Shown here piece after piece: positions 34,757-43,409 of a DNA stretch of 64,000 nucleotides (its first letter is position 1; the number at the start of each line of letters is the position of its first letter). The stretch is from Streptomyces violaceorubidus. Lineage in GTDB: Bacteria > Actinomycetota > Actinomycetes > Streptomycetales > Streptomycetaceae. The stretch spans positions 62,001 through 126,000 of the forward strand of contig NZ_JODM01000009.1 of the NCBI RefSeq assembly GCF_000717995.1, read 5' to 3'. The notes under the pieces are model-generated. The model ran no database searches. It was given only the letters and a program-made list of their open reading frames with translations, and was not told the DNA's origin. The position numbers and the translations under genes were made by a program.

Positions 34757-36679
34757 GTGACGTCACGCTGGGCGGGCCACCGGGACGGCGAGGAACCAGG
34801 GCACGCCGCGGCGGCCGGGCCCCAGGACGCGCCCGAGTCCGCGGAGCCCGCGGAGTCCGACTTCTCCCGCGCCGTCCTGCGCGCGCTCGGCGCCGGAGTC
34901 CTCACCCTCGGCCCCACCGCCCGGATCACCTCGGTGAACCCTTGGGCCGAGCAGCTGCTGGGACGGCGGGAACAGGAGATGCTCGGGCACGACGCGCACG
35001 ACCTCCTGCACCGGCACGCCGACGGCAGCCCCGTGCCGCGCGAGCGCTGCGCCCTGCGCCGCCCCCTGCACGGCGTGCCCGCCGAGGAGGGGAGCGAGGA
35101 GTACTTCCAGCGGGCCGACGGCACCACGGTCCCCATCATCTGGGCCACCACCCCCCTCGTCCGCGGGGGACGGCAGGAAGGTCTGGTGCTCGTCTTCCAC
35201 GACTTCAGCCTGCACCGCAGCGCCGCCGAGGAGACCGAGGCGCGGACCACCGCCCTGGAGAACCTCACCGCCCAGCTGCACCTGGTCGCCGAGATCTCCA
35301 CCGTGCTGGTCCCCACCGAGCGCACCTCCACCACCCTCCGCCGCCTCGTACGGCTGCTGGTGCCGGAACTGGGCCAGTGGGCGGCGGTCGACGTCTACCC
35401 GGGCCAGTCGGACGTACTGGAACGGGTGGCCGTCCGCAGCAGCGACGAGCCGGAGGGGGCCCGAGCACTGCGCGGGCCCATGACCTCGCTGCCGGACCAG
35501 GCCCGCGCCGCGCTGACCCTGCTCATCAAGGGCGACCGGCCCGTACCGCTGACCGCCGACCAACTGTTCCACGACCCGGAGCACCCGCTCGCCGCCACCC
35601 ACCGGGTGCTGTTCGAACGGCTCGGCGGTCACGCGGCCGTCGCCATCCCCCTGCGCACCCGGCAGCGGTCCTACGGAGTGCTGACCGTGGCCCGTGCGAG
35701 GGAGCGCCCCGCCCACAGCGAGGCCGAGGTCGCCCTGCTGGCGGACATCGGCCGCCGCGTCGGAATGGTCCTGGACAACGCCAGGCTCTACCACGAGCAG
35801 CAGAACGTCGCCGAGACCATGCAGCGTCAGCTCCTGACCCCGCTTCCGCAGGTCGACCACCTCCGGATGGCCGCCCGCTACTGGCCCGCCGAGCGCGCCA
35901 TGGAGGTCGGGGGCGACTGGTACGACGCCTTCCTCCTCGGCGACGGGGTGATGACCCTGGTCATCGGGGACGTGGTCGGACACGACCTGCAGGCCGCCGC
36001 CCACATGGCCGAGGTCCGCAACATGCTGCGCGCCCTCGCCTGGGACCACCAGGAGCCGCCCAGCGTGATCATGCGCCGTCTGGACGAAGCCGTCACCAAC
36101 ACCAGCGACGCCCCCATGGCCACCCTCGTCTTCGCCCGCGTCGAAGGCGCCGAGGGCGGCCCCTGGCGGCTGCACTGGGTGAACGCCGGCCACCCACCGC
36201 CCCTGCTGATCACCCGGGACGGCGCGACGCGCTTCCTGGAGGGCGGCCACGGCCCGCTCATCGGCATGAGCGCCACCCTGCGCCTCGGCCTGGACTGGCC
36301 CGACACGCGCGAGGACCTCCCGCCGGAGAGCATCCTCCTGCTCTACACCGACGGCCTGGTGGAGAGCCGTGACCGCCCCATCGACGTGGGCATGGACCAG
36401 CTCCGCCACCACGCCGGCACACTGGCCGGCCGGGTGGGCAGATGGAGCGTGGACGACTTCTGCGACGAACTGCTCGCGCGCATCGCCCCCCGCGGCGACG
36501 ACGTCGCCCTGCTCGCCCTGCGCCTGCCCGACGCCGGTATGGGCGCCCCCGGCGACACGGAGCCGCCCCCGCCGCCCCAGTCCGGGCAGAGCGAGGCCGC
36601 CCCCGACCGGGCCGCCCCCGGCTCCCGCCGCCAGGAGGCCGAGGTGCGGGACCCGACCCGCACGGACCCTGGGGAGTAG
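34757..36679 (+). CDS. PAS-GAF-PP2C (SpoIIE-type) serine phosphatase
   Basis: This protein of about 640 residues has a PAS domain (about 35-150, with LGAGVLTLGPTARITSVNPW), a GAF domain (about 170-330) and a C-terminal SpoIIE/RsbU PP2C phosphatase (about 345-590, with AMEVGGDWYDAFLL, GDVVGHDLQAAAHMA and GDDVALLALRLP). The final 50 residues are Pro-rich and disordered. Such proteins dephosphorylate anti-anti-sigma factors in response to a signal sensed by PAS/GAF. The start is a GTG at 34757 (another in-frame GTG is at 34748). The nearby HATPase kinase (33005) could be its counterpart. Confidence 0.85.
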   Translation: MTSRWAGHRDGEEPGHAAAAGPQDAPESAEPAESDFSRAVLRALGAGVLTLGPTARITSVNPWAEQLLGRREQEMLGHDAHDLLHRHADGSPVPRERCALRRPLHGVPAEEGSEEYFQRADGTTVPIIWATTPLVRGGRQEGLVLVFHDFSLHRSAAEETEARTTALENLTAQLHLVAEISTVLVPTERTSTTLRRLVRLLVPELGQWAAVDVYPGQSDVLERVAVRSSDEPEGARALRGPMTSLPDQARAALTLLIKGDRPVPLTADQLFHDPEHPLAATHRVLFERLGGHAAVAIPLRTRQRSYGVLTVARARERPAHSEAEVALLADIGRRVGMVLDNARLYHEQQNVAETMQRQLLTPLPQVDHLRMAARYWPAERAMEVGGDWYDAFLLGDGVMTLVIGDVVGHDLQAAAHMAEVRNMLRALAWDHQEPPSVIMRRLDEAVTNTSDAPMATLVFARVEGAEGGPWRLHWVNAGHPPPLLITRDGATRFLEGGHGPLIGMSATLRLGLDWPDTREDLPPESILLLYTDGLVESRDRPIDVGMDQLRHHAGTLAGRVGRWSVDDFCDELLARIAPRGDDVALLALRLPDAGMGAPGDTEPPPPPQSGQSEAAPDRAAPGSRRQEAEVRDPTRTDPGE

Positions 36680-36943
36680 CGGGTCCCGGGGCGCTGCGCC
36701 GGGTGGGGGTGACGGTCCTCGCGGGGTGACACTCCGTCCGGACCGGCCCAACTCAGCTGTCCACCGGCGGTGTTCACGCCCCCGGCCACCGTGTCCCCGG
36801 CACCCGAACGGGCGGGGTGTTCACCCGGCTGAGCGCCTTGAGTGGTGCGAGACGGGCGGTGGGCTGACGGTGATTCACGTCGGGGCCGGGTCACTTCAGC
36901 TGACGAAGCACCAGCTGCCCGGTCGTGACGGAAGGAATCTCAG

Positions 36944-37504
36944 ATGCGCTCTGCTCGCATGCTCCTGACCACGGCGGCGGCCTCGGCCGTCTTCGTCCTC
37001 GGTGCCCCCGGCGCCTACGCGGCGGCCGGTGGCGACTGGGACCACGACGACTCTTCCTACAGCAAGGAGCACGACAACGGAAGCAAGCACGACGAGCCCC
37101 GCGGCGGGATGCACACCGGCGGTGGCGCGCTCGCCGCGGTGAGCGAGGGCGACTGGGACCACGACAAGGCGTCCTCCGGCGAGGAGCACGACAAGGGCGG
37201 CAAGCACGAGGAGCCGCGCGGCGGGATGCACACCGGCGGCGGCGCCCTGACCGCGGTGAACGAGGGCGACTGGGACGGCGGCGGCCGTGAGTCCAAGGAA
37301 GGCGGCTCGCAGACCTACCAGCAGGACGAGGGCGAGAGCTCCAGGGGCGGCGGCGAGCACGAGAAGCCGCGCGGCGGCATGCACACCGGCGGCGGCGGCC
37401 TGGCCTCGCCGACCACGACCGCGGGCGGGCTGGCCGTCCTGGCCGTCGCCGCGACCGGCCTGTACGCCGTCCGACGCAAGAAGTCGGCTCACGGAGTGGC
37501 GTAA
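36944..37504 (+). CDS. Repeat-containing surface protein next to a sortase
   Basis: The 186-residue protein has a Sec signal peptide (LLTTAAASAVFVLGAPGAYA), three copies of a block containing PRGGMHTGGGAL separated by GDWD-rich acidic/basic spacers, and a C-terminal hydrophobic segment (GGLAVLAVAATGLYAVR) followed by RRKKSAHGVA. That tail has the architecture of a sortase substrate, but no LPxTG or LAxTG motif precedes the helix (the nearest is LASPTTTAGG). GGAAGGAA precedes the ATG. The next gene encodes a sortase, so a link is likely but the recognition sequence would be unusual. The protein's role is unknown. Confidence 0.75.
   Translation: MRSARMLLTTAAASAVFVLGAPGAYAAAGGDWDHDDSSYSKEHDNGSKHDEPRGGMHTGGGALAAVSEGDWDHDKASSGEEHDKGGKHEEPRGGMHTGGGALTAVNEGDWDGGGRESKEGGSQTYQQDEGESSRGGGEHEKPRGGMHTGGGGLASPTTTAGGLAVLAVAATGLYAVRRKKSAHGVA
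37094..37402 (+). repeat. Three-copy in-frame repeat within the surface protein gene
   Basis: Copies of about 39 nt at 37094-37132, 37211-37249 and 37364-37402 encode (E/K)PRGGMHTGGG(A/G)L. Their offsets are 117 and 153 nt, both multiples of three, so the array expanded in frame. Confidence 0.85.
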
Positions 37505-37524
37505 GCCGTGCCGGGCGCGATAGC

Positions 37525-37563
37525 AGCCGGGCCGCCACCCAGGAACCACGGGGCGGCCCGGCT
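37525..37563 (+). terminator. Hairpin between surface protein and sortase genes
   Basis: Perfect 12-nt arms (AGCCGGGCCGCC at 37525-37536 and its complement at 37552-37563) with a 15-nt loop. It may separate expression of the repeat protein from the sortase or act as a partial terminator. Confidence 0.6.
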
Positions 37564-37620
37564 CGCTCCCGCCGCCCTCCGAGTCCGCCCCGCCGCCGTG
37601 CCCCAGTGAGGTCGTCCCCG

Positions 37621-38322
37621 ATGTCAGTCCCCCCTTCCGCCCCCGCCCCAGCCGACGACGACACGACGACCGGTCAGGGGTCCCGCTCCGGTCTGATGGT
37701 GCTGTGCGCCGTGGCCCTGCTGATCCTCGCGGTGAGCCTCGTCGGCGGCAACGACACGTCCGCGGACTCCGCCCGCCCCCCGCTGCCCGCCCACCCCGGC
37801 ACGACCGCCTCGTCGGCCCCGTCCGCTCCGTACGCCCCCTCCGCGACCGGCGCGGCGGGAACCGCAGTCCTGCCCCGGTCGAAACCGGTGCGCCTGCTGA
37901 TCCCCGAGATCTCGGTCGACGCCCCCTTCACCGACCTCGCCATCGGCGACAAGGGGCAGCTGCAGCCGCCGCCGGCCGGCGACACCAACCTGGTCGGCTG
38001 GTACGCCAAGGGCGCCTCCCCCGGCGAGAAGGGCACCTCGATCATCGCCGGGCACGTGGACACGAAGACGTCGGCCGCCGTCTTCGCCCGCCTCGACCAG
38101 CTCGACAAGGGCGACAAGTTCCGGGTCGAGCGCGCGGACGGGCGTGCCGCGACCTTCGTGGTCGACAGCCTGGAGACCTTCGCCAAGGACGAGTTCCCGA
38201 GCGACCGGGTCTACGGCGACGCCGACCGTCCCGAGGTGCGGCTCATCACCTGTGCGGGCGACTACGACCACAAGGCCAAGGACTACACGGACAACCTGGT
38301 CGTCTTCGCGCACCTCGCCTGA
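37621..38322 (+). CDS. Class E/F-type sortase
   Basis: This 233-residue protein has an N-terminal signal anchor (LMVLCAVALLILAVSLVGG), a Pro/Ala/Ser-rich stalk and a sortase beta-barrel with catalytic histidine in IIAGHVDT and cysteine in RLITCAGDYD, followed by an arginine-free loop before NLVVFAHLA. The actinobacterial sequence type (RLLIPEISVDAPFTDLAIG at the start of the barrel) is class F-like. It would cleave a sorting signal and attach a surface protein to the cell wall. The neighbouring repeat protein is the natural candidate. The start could be ATG 37621 or GTG 37606. Confidence 0.88.
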   Translation: MSVPPSAPAPADDDTTTGQGSRSGLMVLCAVALLILAVSLVGGNDTSADSARPPLPAHPGTTASSAPSAPYAPSATGAAGTAVLPRSKPVRLLIPEISVDAPFTDLAIGDKGQLQPPPAGDTNLVGWYAKGASPGEKGTSIIAGHVDTKTSAAVFARLDQLDKGDKFRVERADGRAATFVVDSLETFAKDEFPSDRVYGDADRPEVRLITCAGDYDHKAKDYTDNLVVFAHLA

Positions 38323-38474
38323 ACCCGCGCCCACCGGCCCTCCGCGGCACCGGTCACCCGCGCAGTGCACACCGGTCGCGCGCCGTCCGAGCCGGGCACA
38401 GGATCGAGGCAAGCCGGCGTCGCATCACCGCGGCCGACGTTCCGTTCCGCCCCCGCGAAGGAGATGTGCGCAGG

Positions 38475-39626
38475 ATGACCACCACATCCACCCCTGCTTC
38501 CGAATCGCTGACGCGACAGCTGTCGCACCAGGTCTCCCAGTCCGTCTTCGACGGCTCCCGCCTGAGGGTCGTCCTGCTGGTCGAGGTCTACGACGGGGCC
38601 CAGCAGCAGTTCCTGGAGACGTACGAGAACCTGCGCAGCCACGTCGAGTCCGTCCCCGGGCACATCGGCGAGCAGCTGTGCCAGTCCATCGAGAACCCCT
38701 CCCAGTGGCTGATCACCAGCGAGTGGGAGAGCGCACCGCCGTTCCTGAACTGGGTGAGCAGCGAGGAGCACGTGCGGATGGTCAAGCCGCTGCACAGCTG
38801 TGTCCGGGACACCAGGTCGCTCCGCTTCCACGTGGTCCGGGAGACCGGTCGTCCGGCGGCCGGAGCCGATGCCTCCCGGGGCGGGCTCCAGGCCGCGCCG
38901 CGGGTCGGCGACGGCCTCATCCGGCACGCGCTCACCTTCACGGTGAAACCGGGCAGCGAGGAGGCGGTCGGCAAGATCCTCGCCGACTACGCCTCCCCCG
39001 AGCCGCGGGTGGACGACAGCACGCGACTGTGCCGTACCTCCCTGTTCCTGCACGGCAACCGGGTGGTGCGGGCGATCGAGGTGCGCGGAGACCTGCTCGC
39101 CGCGCTGCGGCACGTGGCCGAACAGCCCGAGGTGCGGGCCGTGGAGGAGGCCATCAACCCGTACCTGGAACAGGACCGGGACCTCGGCGACCCGGAGTCC
39201 GCCCGGGTGTTCTACACGCGGGCGGCGCTGCCCGCCGTCCACCACGTGACCGCGGGCGAGCAGCGGGGCGAGGCGCAGCGGCACGCGCTGTCCTACCCGG
39301 CCCGGCCGGGCTGCGGCATGCGGCTGGCCGAGCTGCTCGCCGAGCACGACGAGGCGGCGGCCGGGGATCCCCGCAGCCCCGTCCTGTGCAGCACCATCTT
39401 CCAGCGCGACGACGTCGTGGTGCGGCTGGTCGACGTGCGCGGCGACCTCCACGAGGGCGATCCCGCGGTGACCCTCGGCCTGCCGGACGCCGACCGGGTG
39501 TCCGAGCTGACGACCCTCCTGGACGGCTTCACGGACGCCGGTTCCCCGACCGACGGCGGACTCGTCCGCGCGCTCGAGGGCGCCCGGATGGAGCTGGTCA
39601 CCGACCGGCGCGCGCCGGACGCCTGA
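38475..39626 (+). CDS. SchA/CurD-like domain protein
   Basis: The 383-residue protein has an N-terminal antibiotic-biosynthesis-monooxygenase-like domain (about 25-125, with LRVVLLVEVYDGAQQQFLET) followed by the SchA/CurD domain. In the latter, sequence beginning IRHALTFTVKPGSEEAVGKI and a second half with HALSYPARPGCGMRLAELL look like a duplicated ferredoxin-like fold. SchA/CurD proteins accompany type II spore-pigment (whiE-like) polyketide genes, where their role is not settled. Here there is no polyketide synthase nearby. The ATG at 38475 follows AGGA. It converges on an O-methyltransferase gene with a 32-bp gap. Confidence 0.8.
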   Translation: MTTTSTPASESLTRQLSHQVSQSVFDGSRLRVVLLVEVYDGAQQQFLETYENLRSHVESVPGHIGEQLCQSIENPSQWLITSEWESAPPFLNWVSSEEHVRMVKPLHSCVRDTRSLRFHVVRETGRPAAGADASRGGLQAAPRVGDGLIRHALTFTVKPGSEEAVGKILADYASPEPRVDDSTRLCRTSLFLHGNRVVRAIEVRGDLLAALRHVAEQPEVRAVEEAINPYLEQDRDLGDPESARVFYTRAALPAVHHVTAGEQRGEAQRHALSYPARPGCGMRLAELLAEHDEAAAGDPRSPVLCSTIFQRDDVVVRLVDVRGDLHEGDPAVTLGLPDADRVSELTTLLDGFTDAGSPTDGGLVRALEGARMELVTDRRAPDA

Positions 39627-39658
39627 ACGCCCCCCCCGCACGCGTCGGCCGGTTCGGC

Positions 39659-40687
39659 TCACTCGGGCACGGTGCAGTCGAAGGCGTGCAGATACGGGTT
39701 GACCGGGCGGATGTCGTCGATGACGAGCCCCGCCTCGGTCAGCCGGCCGACCATGCTGTCGGTGGTGTGCTTGGCACCGCCGACGTTCAGGAGCAGCAGC
39801 AGGTCCATGGCGGTGCTGAACCGCATCGAGGGGGTGTCGTCGACCAGGTTCTCGATGACGACGACCCGGGCCCCCGGACCGCCGGCCGCCATGACGTTGC
39901 GCAGCGCGCGGGCCGTGCTGTCGTCGTCCCACTCCAGGATGTTCTTGATGACGTACACGTCGGCCCGCACGGGGACGGCCTCGCGGCAGTCGCCCGGCAC
40001 GATGCGGACGCGGTCCGCGAGCGCACCGCCCTCGCGCAGCCGGGGGTCGGCGTTCTCCACCACCCGCGGCAGGTCGAGCAGGGTCCCCTGCATGGCCGGG
40101 TACTTCTCCAGCAGGCTCGCCACCACGTGCCCCTGGCCGCCGCCGATGTCGGCGACCGAGCCGCTCGCCGACAGGTCGAGGAGCGCGGCGACGTCCTGGG
40201 CGGACTGCCGGCTGGACGTCGTCATGGCGCGGTTGAAGACCTCCGCCGACTGGGGCGCGTCCTCGTTGAGGTAGGTGAAGAACTCCTTGCCGTACAGGCC
40301 CTCGACGACGTTGGAGCCGGTGCGCACCGCCTCGTCGAGCAGCGGCCAGGCGTCCCAGGTCCACGGTTCGGTGCACCACAGGGTGATGTTGCGCAGGCTG
40401 TGCGGGTCGTCCTCGCGCAGCAGGCGGGACATGTCGGTGTGCGCGAACGTCCCGTTCCGGTGCTCGGTGAAGACGCCGTAGCAGGTCAGGGCGCGCAGCA
40501 GCCGGCGCAGCGGTTTGGGCTCGGTCTTCACCGCGGCGGCGAGGTCCTCCACCGCCATGGGGGAGTCGCCGAGCGCGTCGGCGACGCCGAGCCGTGCGGC
40601 CGCGCGGAGGGCGGCGGCACATGCCGCCCCGAACACGAGCTCCCTCAGCCGCATGGGCGGGGGTGGGGCAGTCTGTGCGGTCGTCAT
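39659..40687 (-). CDS. O-methyltransferase (TcmO/MmcR/COMT-like family)
   Basis: This 342-residue protein has an N-terminal dimerisation domain (about 15-105, with MRLRELVFGAACAAALRAAA) and a C-terminal SAM-binding fold (SVADIGGGQGHVVASLLEKY, LLDLPRVVENA, GDCREAVPVRADVYVIKNIL). The usual catalytic His in the family position is replaced here by ILEWDDDS, in which H is absent (WDDD rather than WHDxxC), so the deprotonation mechanism may differ. Such enzymes methylate phenolic hydroxyls of polyketides. The convergent SchA/CurD gene strengthens a secondary-metabolite role. Confidence 0.85.
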   Translation of the reverse strand: MTTAQTAPPPPMRLRELVFGAACAAALRAAARLGVADALGDSPMAVEDLAAAVKTEPKPLRRLLRALTCYGVFTEHRNGTFAHTDMSRLLREDDPHSLRNITLWCTEPWTWDAWPLLDEAVRTGSNVVEGLYGKEFFTYLNEDAPQSAEVFNRAMTTSSRQSAQDVAALLDLSASGSVADIGGGQGHVVASLLEKYPAMQGTLLDLPRVVENADPRLREGGALADRVRIVPGDCREAVPVRADVYVIKNILEWDDDSTARALRNVMAAGGPGARVVVIENLVDDTPSMRFSTAMDLLLLLNVGGAKHTTDSMVGRLTEAGLVIDDIRPVNPYLHAFDCTVPE

Positions 40688-40751
40688 GTGCCGCTTTCCT
40701 TCCTTCTTCGGTCCATGGGCCTCGTCCGGTCCACGGGTGACTACGGCCGGC

Positions 40752-41822
40752 TCAGCACAGACCCGCGGGCTTGGAGGCGCCGCAGGTGTTGCCGGTGAAG
40801 GTGTTGCTCTTGCCGGTGTCGCCGGTCCCGGCGTTGACCAGGTCGGCGGGGGAGTTCTGGTTCAGCCGGTTGCCGTTGACCTGGTTCTTCGAGTTGGCGG
40901 TGCCCACCATGCTCGCGGCCAGGACGATGCCGCCGGACATCGACGACTTGCCCGAGTTGCCCTCGACCGTGTTGTCGGCGACCAGGACCTTCTCGACACC
41001 GGTCAGGACGATGCCGGAGCCCTGGAGCGCCTCCAGGCGTTCGGTCTTCGGGCAGGACTTGTTGTTGCGCAGGACGTGGTTGTCCCGCACGACCAGGTCA
41101 CCGGCCTTGGGCGTGTTCTCGTCGCCCACGACGAACACGCCGGCGCAGTTGCCGGTGATGTGGTTGCCCGCGACGGCGAGGTTGCGCAGGCGCCGGACGG
41201 TGACACCGATCCTGTTGCCCTCGAGCCGGTTGTGCGCCACGAGGGTGCCCTCGGTGTCGGCGGAACCCTCCTCGGCCTTGATGGCGTTGGCGAGGAAGAC
41301 GCCCGCGTCGCCGTTGTCGCGGGCGGTGTTGCCGCGGATGATCCCGTGGACCGAGCGCTCCTGGGCGATGCCCCAGACGCCGTTCTTCACCGCGTTCACG
41401 TTCCGGACCGTCAGCCCGTCGGTGGCGATCGAGAACACACCGGTGTGGGTGAACCCGGTCACCGTCAGGTCGGAGACGGTGACGCCCTTGACGTTCCGGT
41501 CCTTCGCGCCGATCACGCAGATGCCGTTGCCGTCCTCGGCGCACCGGTTGCCGGCCGCCTTCCGGGTGCTGGGCGTGATGACCGTGGAGCGGCCCATGCC
41601 CCGCAGGGTGAGACCGGGGGTGCTGACCTTCACGCTCTCGCGATAGGTGCCGGTGGTGACGAGAACGGTGTCGCCCGGTGCGGCGGCGTCCACCGCCTTC
41701 TGGATCGATTGCCCGGGGTGGACCAGATGGGTCCTGGGGACGGAGGACGCCGGGGCAGCGCCGAGCCCCGTCCCGATCACGGCTGCGGTGCACACCAGGT
41801 ACACGACATGGCATTTCTTCAT
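40752..41822 (-). CDS. Secreted right-handed parallel beta-helix protein
   Basis: The 356-residue protein has a signal peptide (VVYLVCTAAVIGTGLGAAPA) and a series of 20-25-residue beta-helix turns with VxxNxVxxN patterns (GIIRGNTARDNGDAGVFLA, LAVAGNHITGNCAGVFVV). It starts with the NosD-like HPGQSIQKAVDAAAPGDTVL. Cysteine pairs (RCAEDGNGIC and NTCGASKPAGLC) suggest disulfides. It is related to pectate-lyase-like or copper-chaperone NosD folds but no catalytic residues are recognised. It may bind or cleave a polysaccharide. It is upstream of the methyltransferase on the same strand. Confidence 0.8.
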   Translation of the reverse strand: MKKCHVVYLVCTAAVIGTGLGAAPASSVPRTHLVHPGQSIQKAVDAAAPGDTVLVTTGTYRESVKVSTPGLTLRGMGRSTVITPSTRKAAGNRCAEDGNGICVIGAKDRNVKGVTVSDLTVTGFTHTGVFSIATDGLTVRNVNAVKNGVWGIAQERSVHGIIRGNTARDNGDAGVFLANAIKAEEGSADTEGTLVAHNRLEGNRIGVTVRRLRNLAVAGNHITGNCAGVFVVGDENTPKAGDLVVRDNHVLRNNKSCPKTERLEALQGSGIVLTGVEKVLVADNTVEGNSGKSSMSGGIVLAASMVGTANSKNQVNGNRLNQNSPADLVNAGTGDTGKSNTFTGNTCGASKPAGLC

Positions 41823-41965
41823 ATTCCGAAAGGTATGCCGGACATATTCCCCGACGGCTCGGATGGGCCATCCGACGGCGTGTCATGAACGGACGCTGAA
41901 CCGGTGGTTCTTGGGCACAAGACGTACGTGATCTTCATGTCGTCCACCCGGGAGGAACCACCGAC

Positions 41966-42757
41966 GTGACCGTGCCCGAACGCCCTGTCCGCGGCGGACG
42001 CCTGGGGCGTCGCTTCGACCTCCGGGCGACGACCGTGACGTTCGCCCTCGCCGCCGTCGCCCTCGTCCTGGTGGGCTGGGTCGTGCGCATGGCGTTCGAT
42101 GTGGCGCAGCGGCGGCCCGCCTTGGTGTTCGTCCTGGTCCTCGGGGCGGTCACGGCCGCCCTCCTGCGCCGCCGCGCGCGGAGCCGGAGCTCCGCCGCGC
42201 GGGCGGCCGTGCTTACCGCGGACGCCCTGGCGGCGGCCACGGCGACGGTGCTGGACGAACTGGAGCAGGGACGGGCGGAAGGGGTGGAGCGCGCGTGCGC
42301 CGAGGAGGCCACCGTGGTGGTCCGCGCCGAGCACGAGGGGCTCAGCCCCGAGGAGTTCGAGGAGGCGATAGCGGACCTGTGCAGGCGTGACGGCTGCACG
42401 GAGGTCGAGGTCGTGGGCGGGGCGGGCGATCTCGGGGCCGACGTGCTGGCGGTGGCTCCCGACGGCAGGCGGGTCGTCATCCAGTGCAAGCGCTACGCCG
42501 ACGACAACAAGGTCGGCTCGCAGGACCTCCAGCGCTTCGGCGGCACCTGCTTCACCGTGCACGGGGCCGACGTGGCGGTCCTCGTCACCAGCAGCGACTT
42601 CACCGCACCGGCCGCCGACTACGCCGAGTGGTGCGGCATAGTCTGCGTGAACGAGGAACGGCTGCGCGACTGGTGCGAGGGCGGGGGACCGGCGCCCTGG
42701 GAGCGGCTTCCGCCCAAGGGAAACGGGACGGAGCCGTCCGAGCGGGCCCTGTGGTGA
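41966..42757 (+). CDS. Membrane-anchored Mrr-like restriction endonuclease domain protein
   Basis: This 263-residue protein has two N-terminal transmembrane helices (about 25-45 and 49-65), then a PD-(D/E)xK nuclease domain of the Mrr_cat family with GADVLAVAPDGRRVVIQCKR (catalytic D and QxK) and a final VAVLVTSSDFTAPAADYAE. Mrr enzymes act on modified DNA; membrane attachment is unusual for restriction but recurs in actinobacteria. The GTG at 41966 lies about 11 nt after GGGAGGAA. It has no methylase partner here. Confidence 0.82.
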   Translation: MTVPERPVRGGRLGRRFDLRATTVTFALAAVALVLVGWVVRMAFDVAQRRPALVFVLVLGAVTAALLRRRARSRSSAARAAVLTADALAAATATVLDELEQGRAEGVERACAEEATVVVRAEHEGLSPEEFEEAIADLCRRDGCTEVEVVGGAGDLGADVLAVAPDGRRVVIQCKRYADDNKVGSQDLQRFGGTCFTVHGADVAVLVTSSDFTAPAADYAEWCGIVCVNEERLRDWCEGGGPAPWERLPPKGNGTEPSERALW

Positions 42758-42830
42758 GCCGGGCGGCCGGCCGACCCGCGGTCGGCGGGTGCACAGGGTT
42801 TCACCGCCGTCCGGTGGCAACCTGTGCGGC

Positions 42831-43367
42831 ATGGGCAAGACCGCACTGATCGTCATCGACATGATCAACACCTACGACCACCAGGACGCCGAGTTCCTGA
42901 TCCCCGCCGTGGAATCCGTACTGCCGAAGGTGACCGGCCTGCTGGACCGGGCGAGGCGGCAGGGCGTCCCCGTGATCTACGTCAACGACAACTTCGGGGA
43001 GTGGCGCTCGCACCACGGCGAGATCCTCGACAAGGCCCTCTCCGGGCCGCACTCCCGACTCGTCGAGCCGCTGAAGCCCGACGAGTCCTCCCTCTTCGTG
43101 GTCAAGGCACGCCATTCGGTGTTCTTCGAGACCCCGCTGACCTATCTGCTCCACCAGCAGGGAATCGACCGGCTCGTGCTGTGCGGGCAGGTGACCGAGC
43201 AGTGCGTGCTCTACTCGGCGCTGGACGCCCACATCCGCCATCTCCAGGTCATCGTGCCGCGGGACGCGGTCGCCCATATCCACGCCGACCTGGCGGACGC
43301 GGCGCTGCGCATGATGGAGCGGAACATGGGCGCCCGGGTCTGCGACAGCGGCGAGTTGTGGACGTGA
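42831..43367 (+). CDS. Isochorismatase-fold cysteine hydrolase
   Basis: The 178-residue protein matches the isochorismatase-like hydrolase fold: Asp in TALIVIDMINTYD, Lys in VVKARHSVFFET and the nucleophile cysteine in CGQVTEQCVLYSALDA. Those residues form the D-K-C triad of nicotinamidases, biuret hydrolases and related amidases. The substrate is not determined. The ATG at 42831 starts the fold correctly. It follows the Mrr-like gene by 73 bp on the same strand. Confidence 0.85.
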   Translation: MGKTALIVIDMINTYDHQDAEFLIPAVESVLPKVTGLLDRARRQGVPVIYVNDNFGEWRSHHGEILDKALSGPHSRLVEPLKPDESSLFVVKARHSVFFETPLTYLLHQQGIDRLVLCGQVTEQCVLYSALDAHIRHLQVIVPRDAVAHIHADLADAALRMMERNMGARVCDSGELWT

Positions 43368-43409
43368 GACCACCCGCCGCCGCGCCGTGGGCGGGAGAAG
43401 CGCCCGGCG

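Noticed and set aside
42789..42830. An upstream GTG/ATG start for the isochorismatase-fold gene
   Set aside because: The fold begins with the Asp-containing strand immediately after the ATG at 42831, and the upstream codons have no family similarity.
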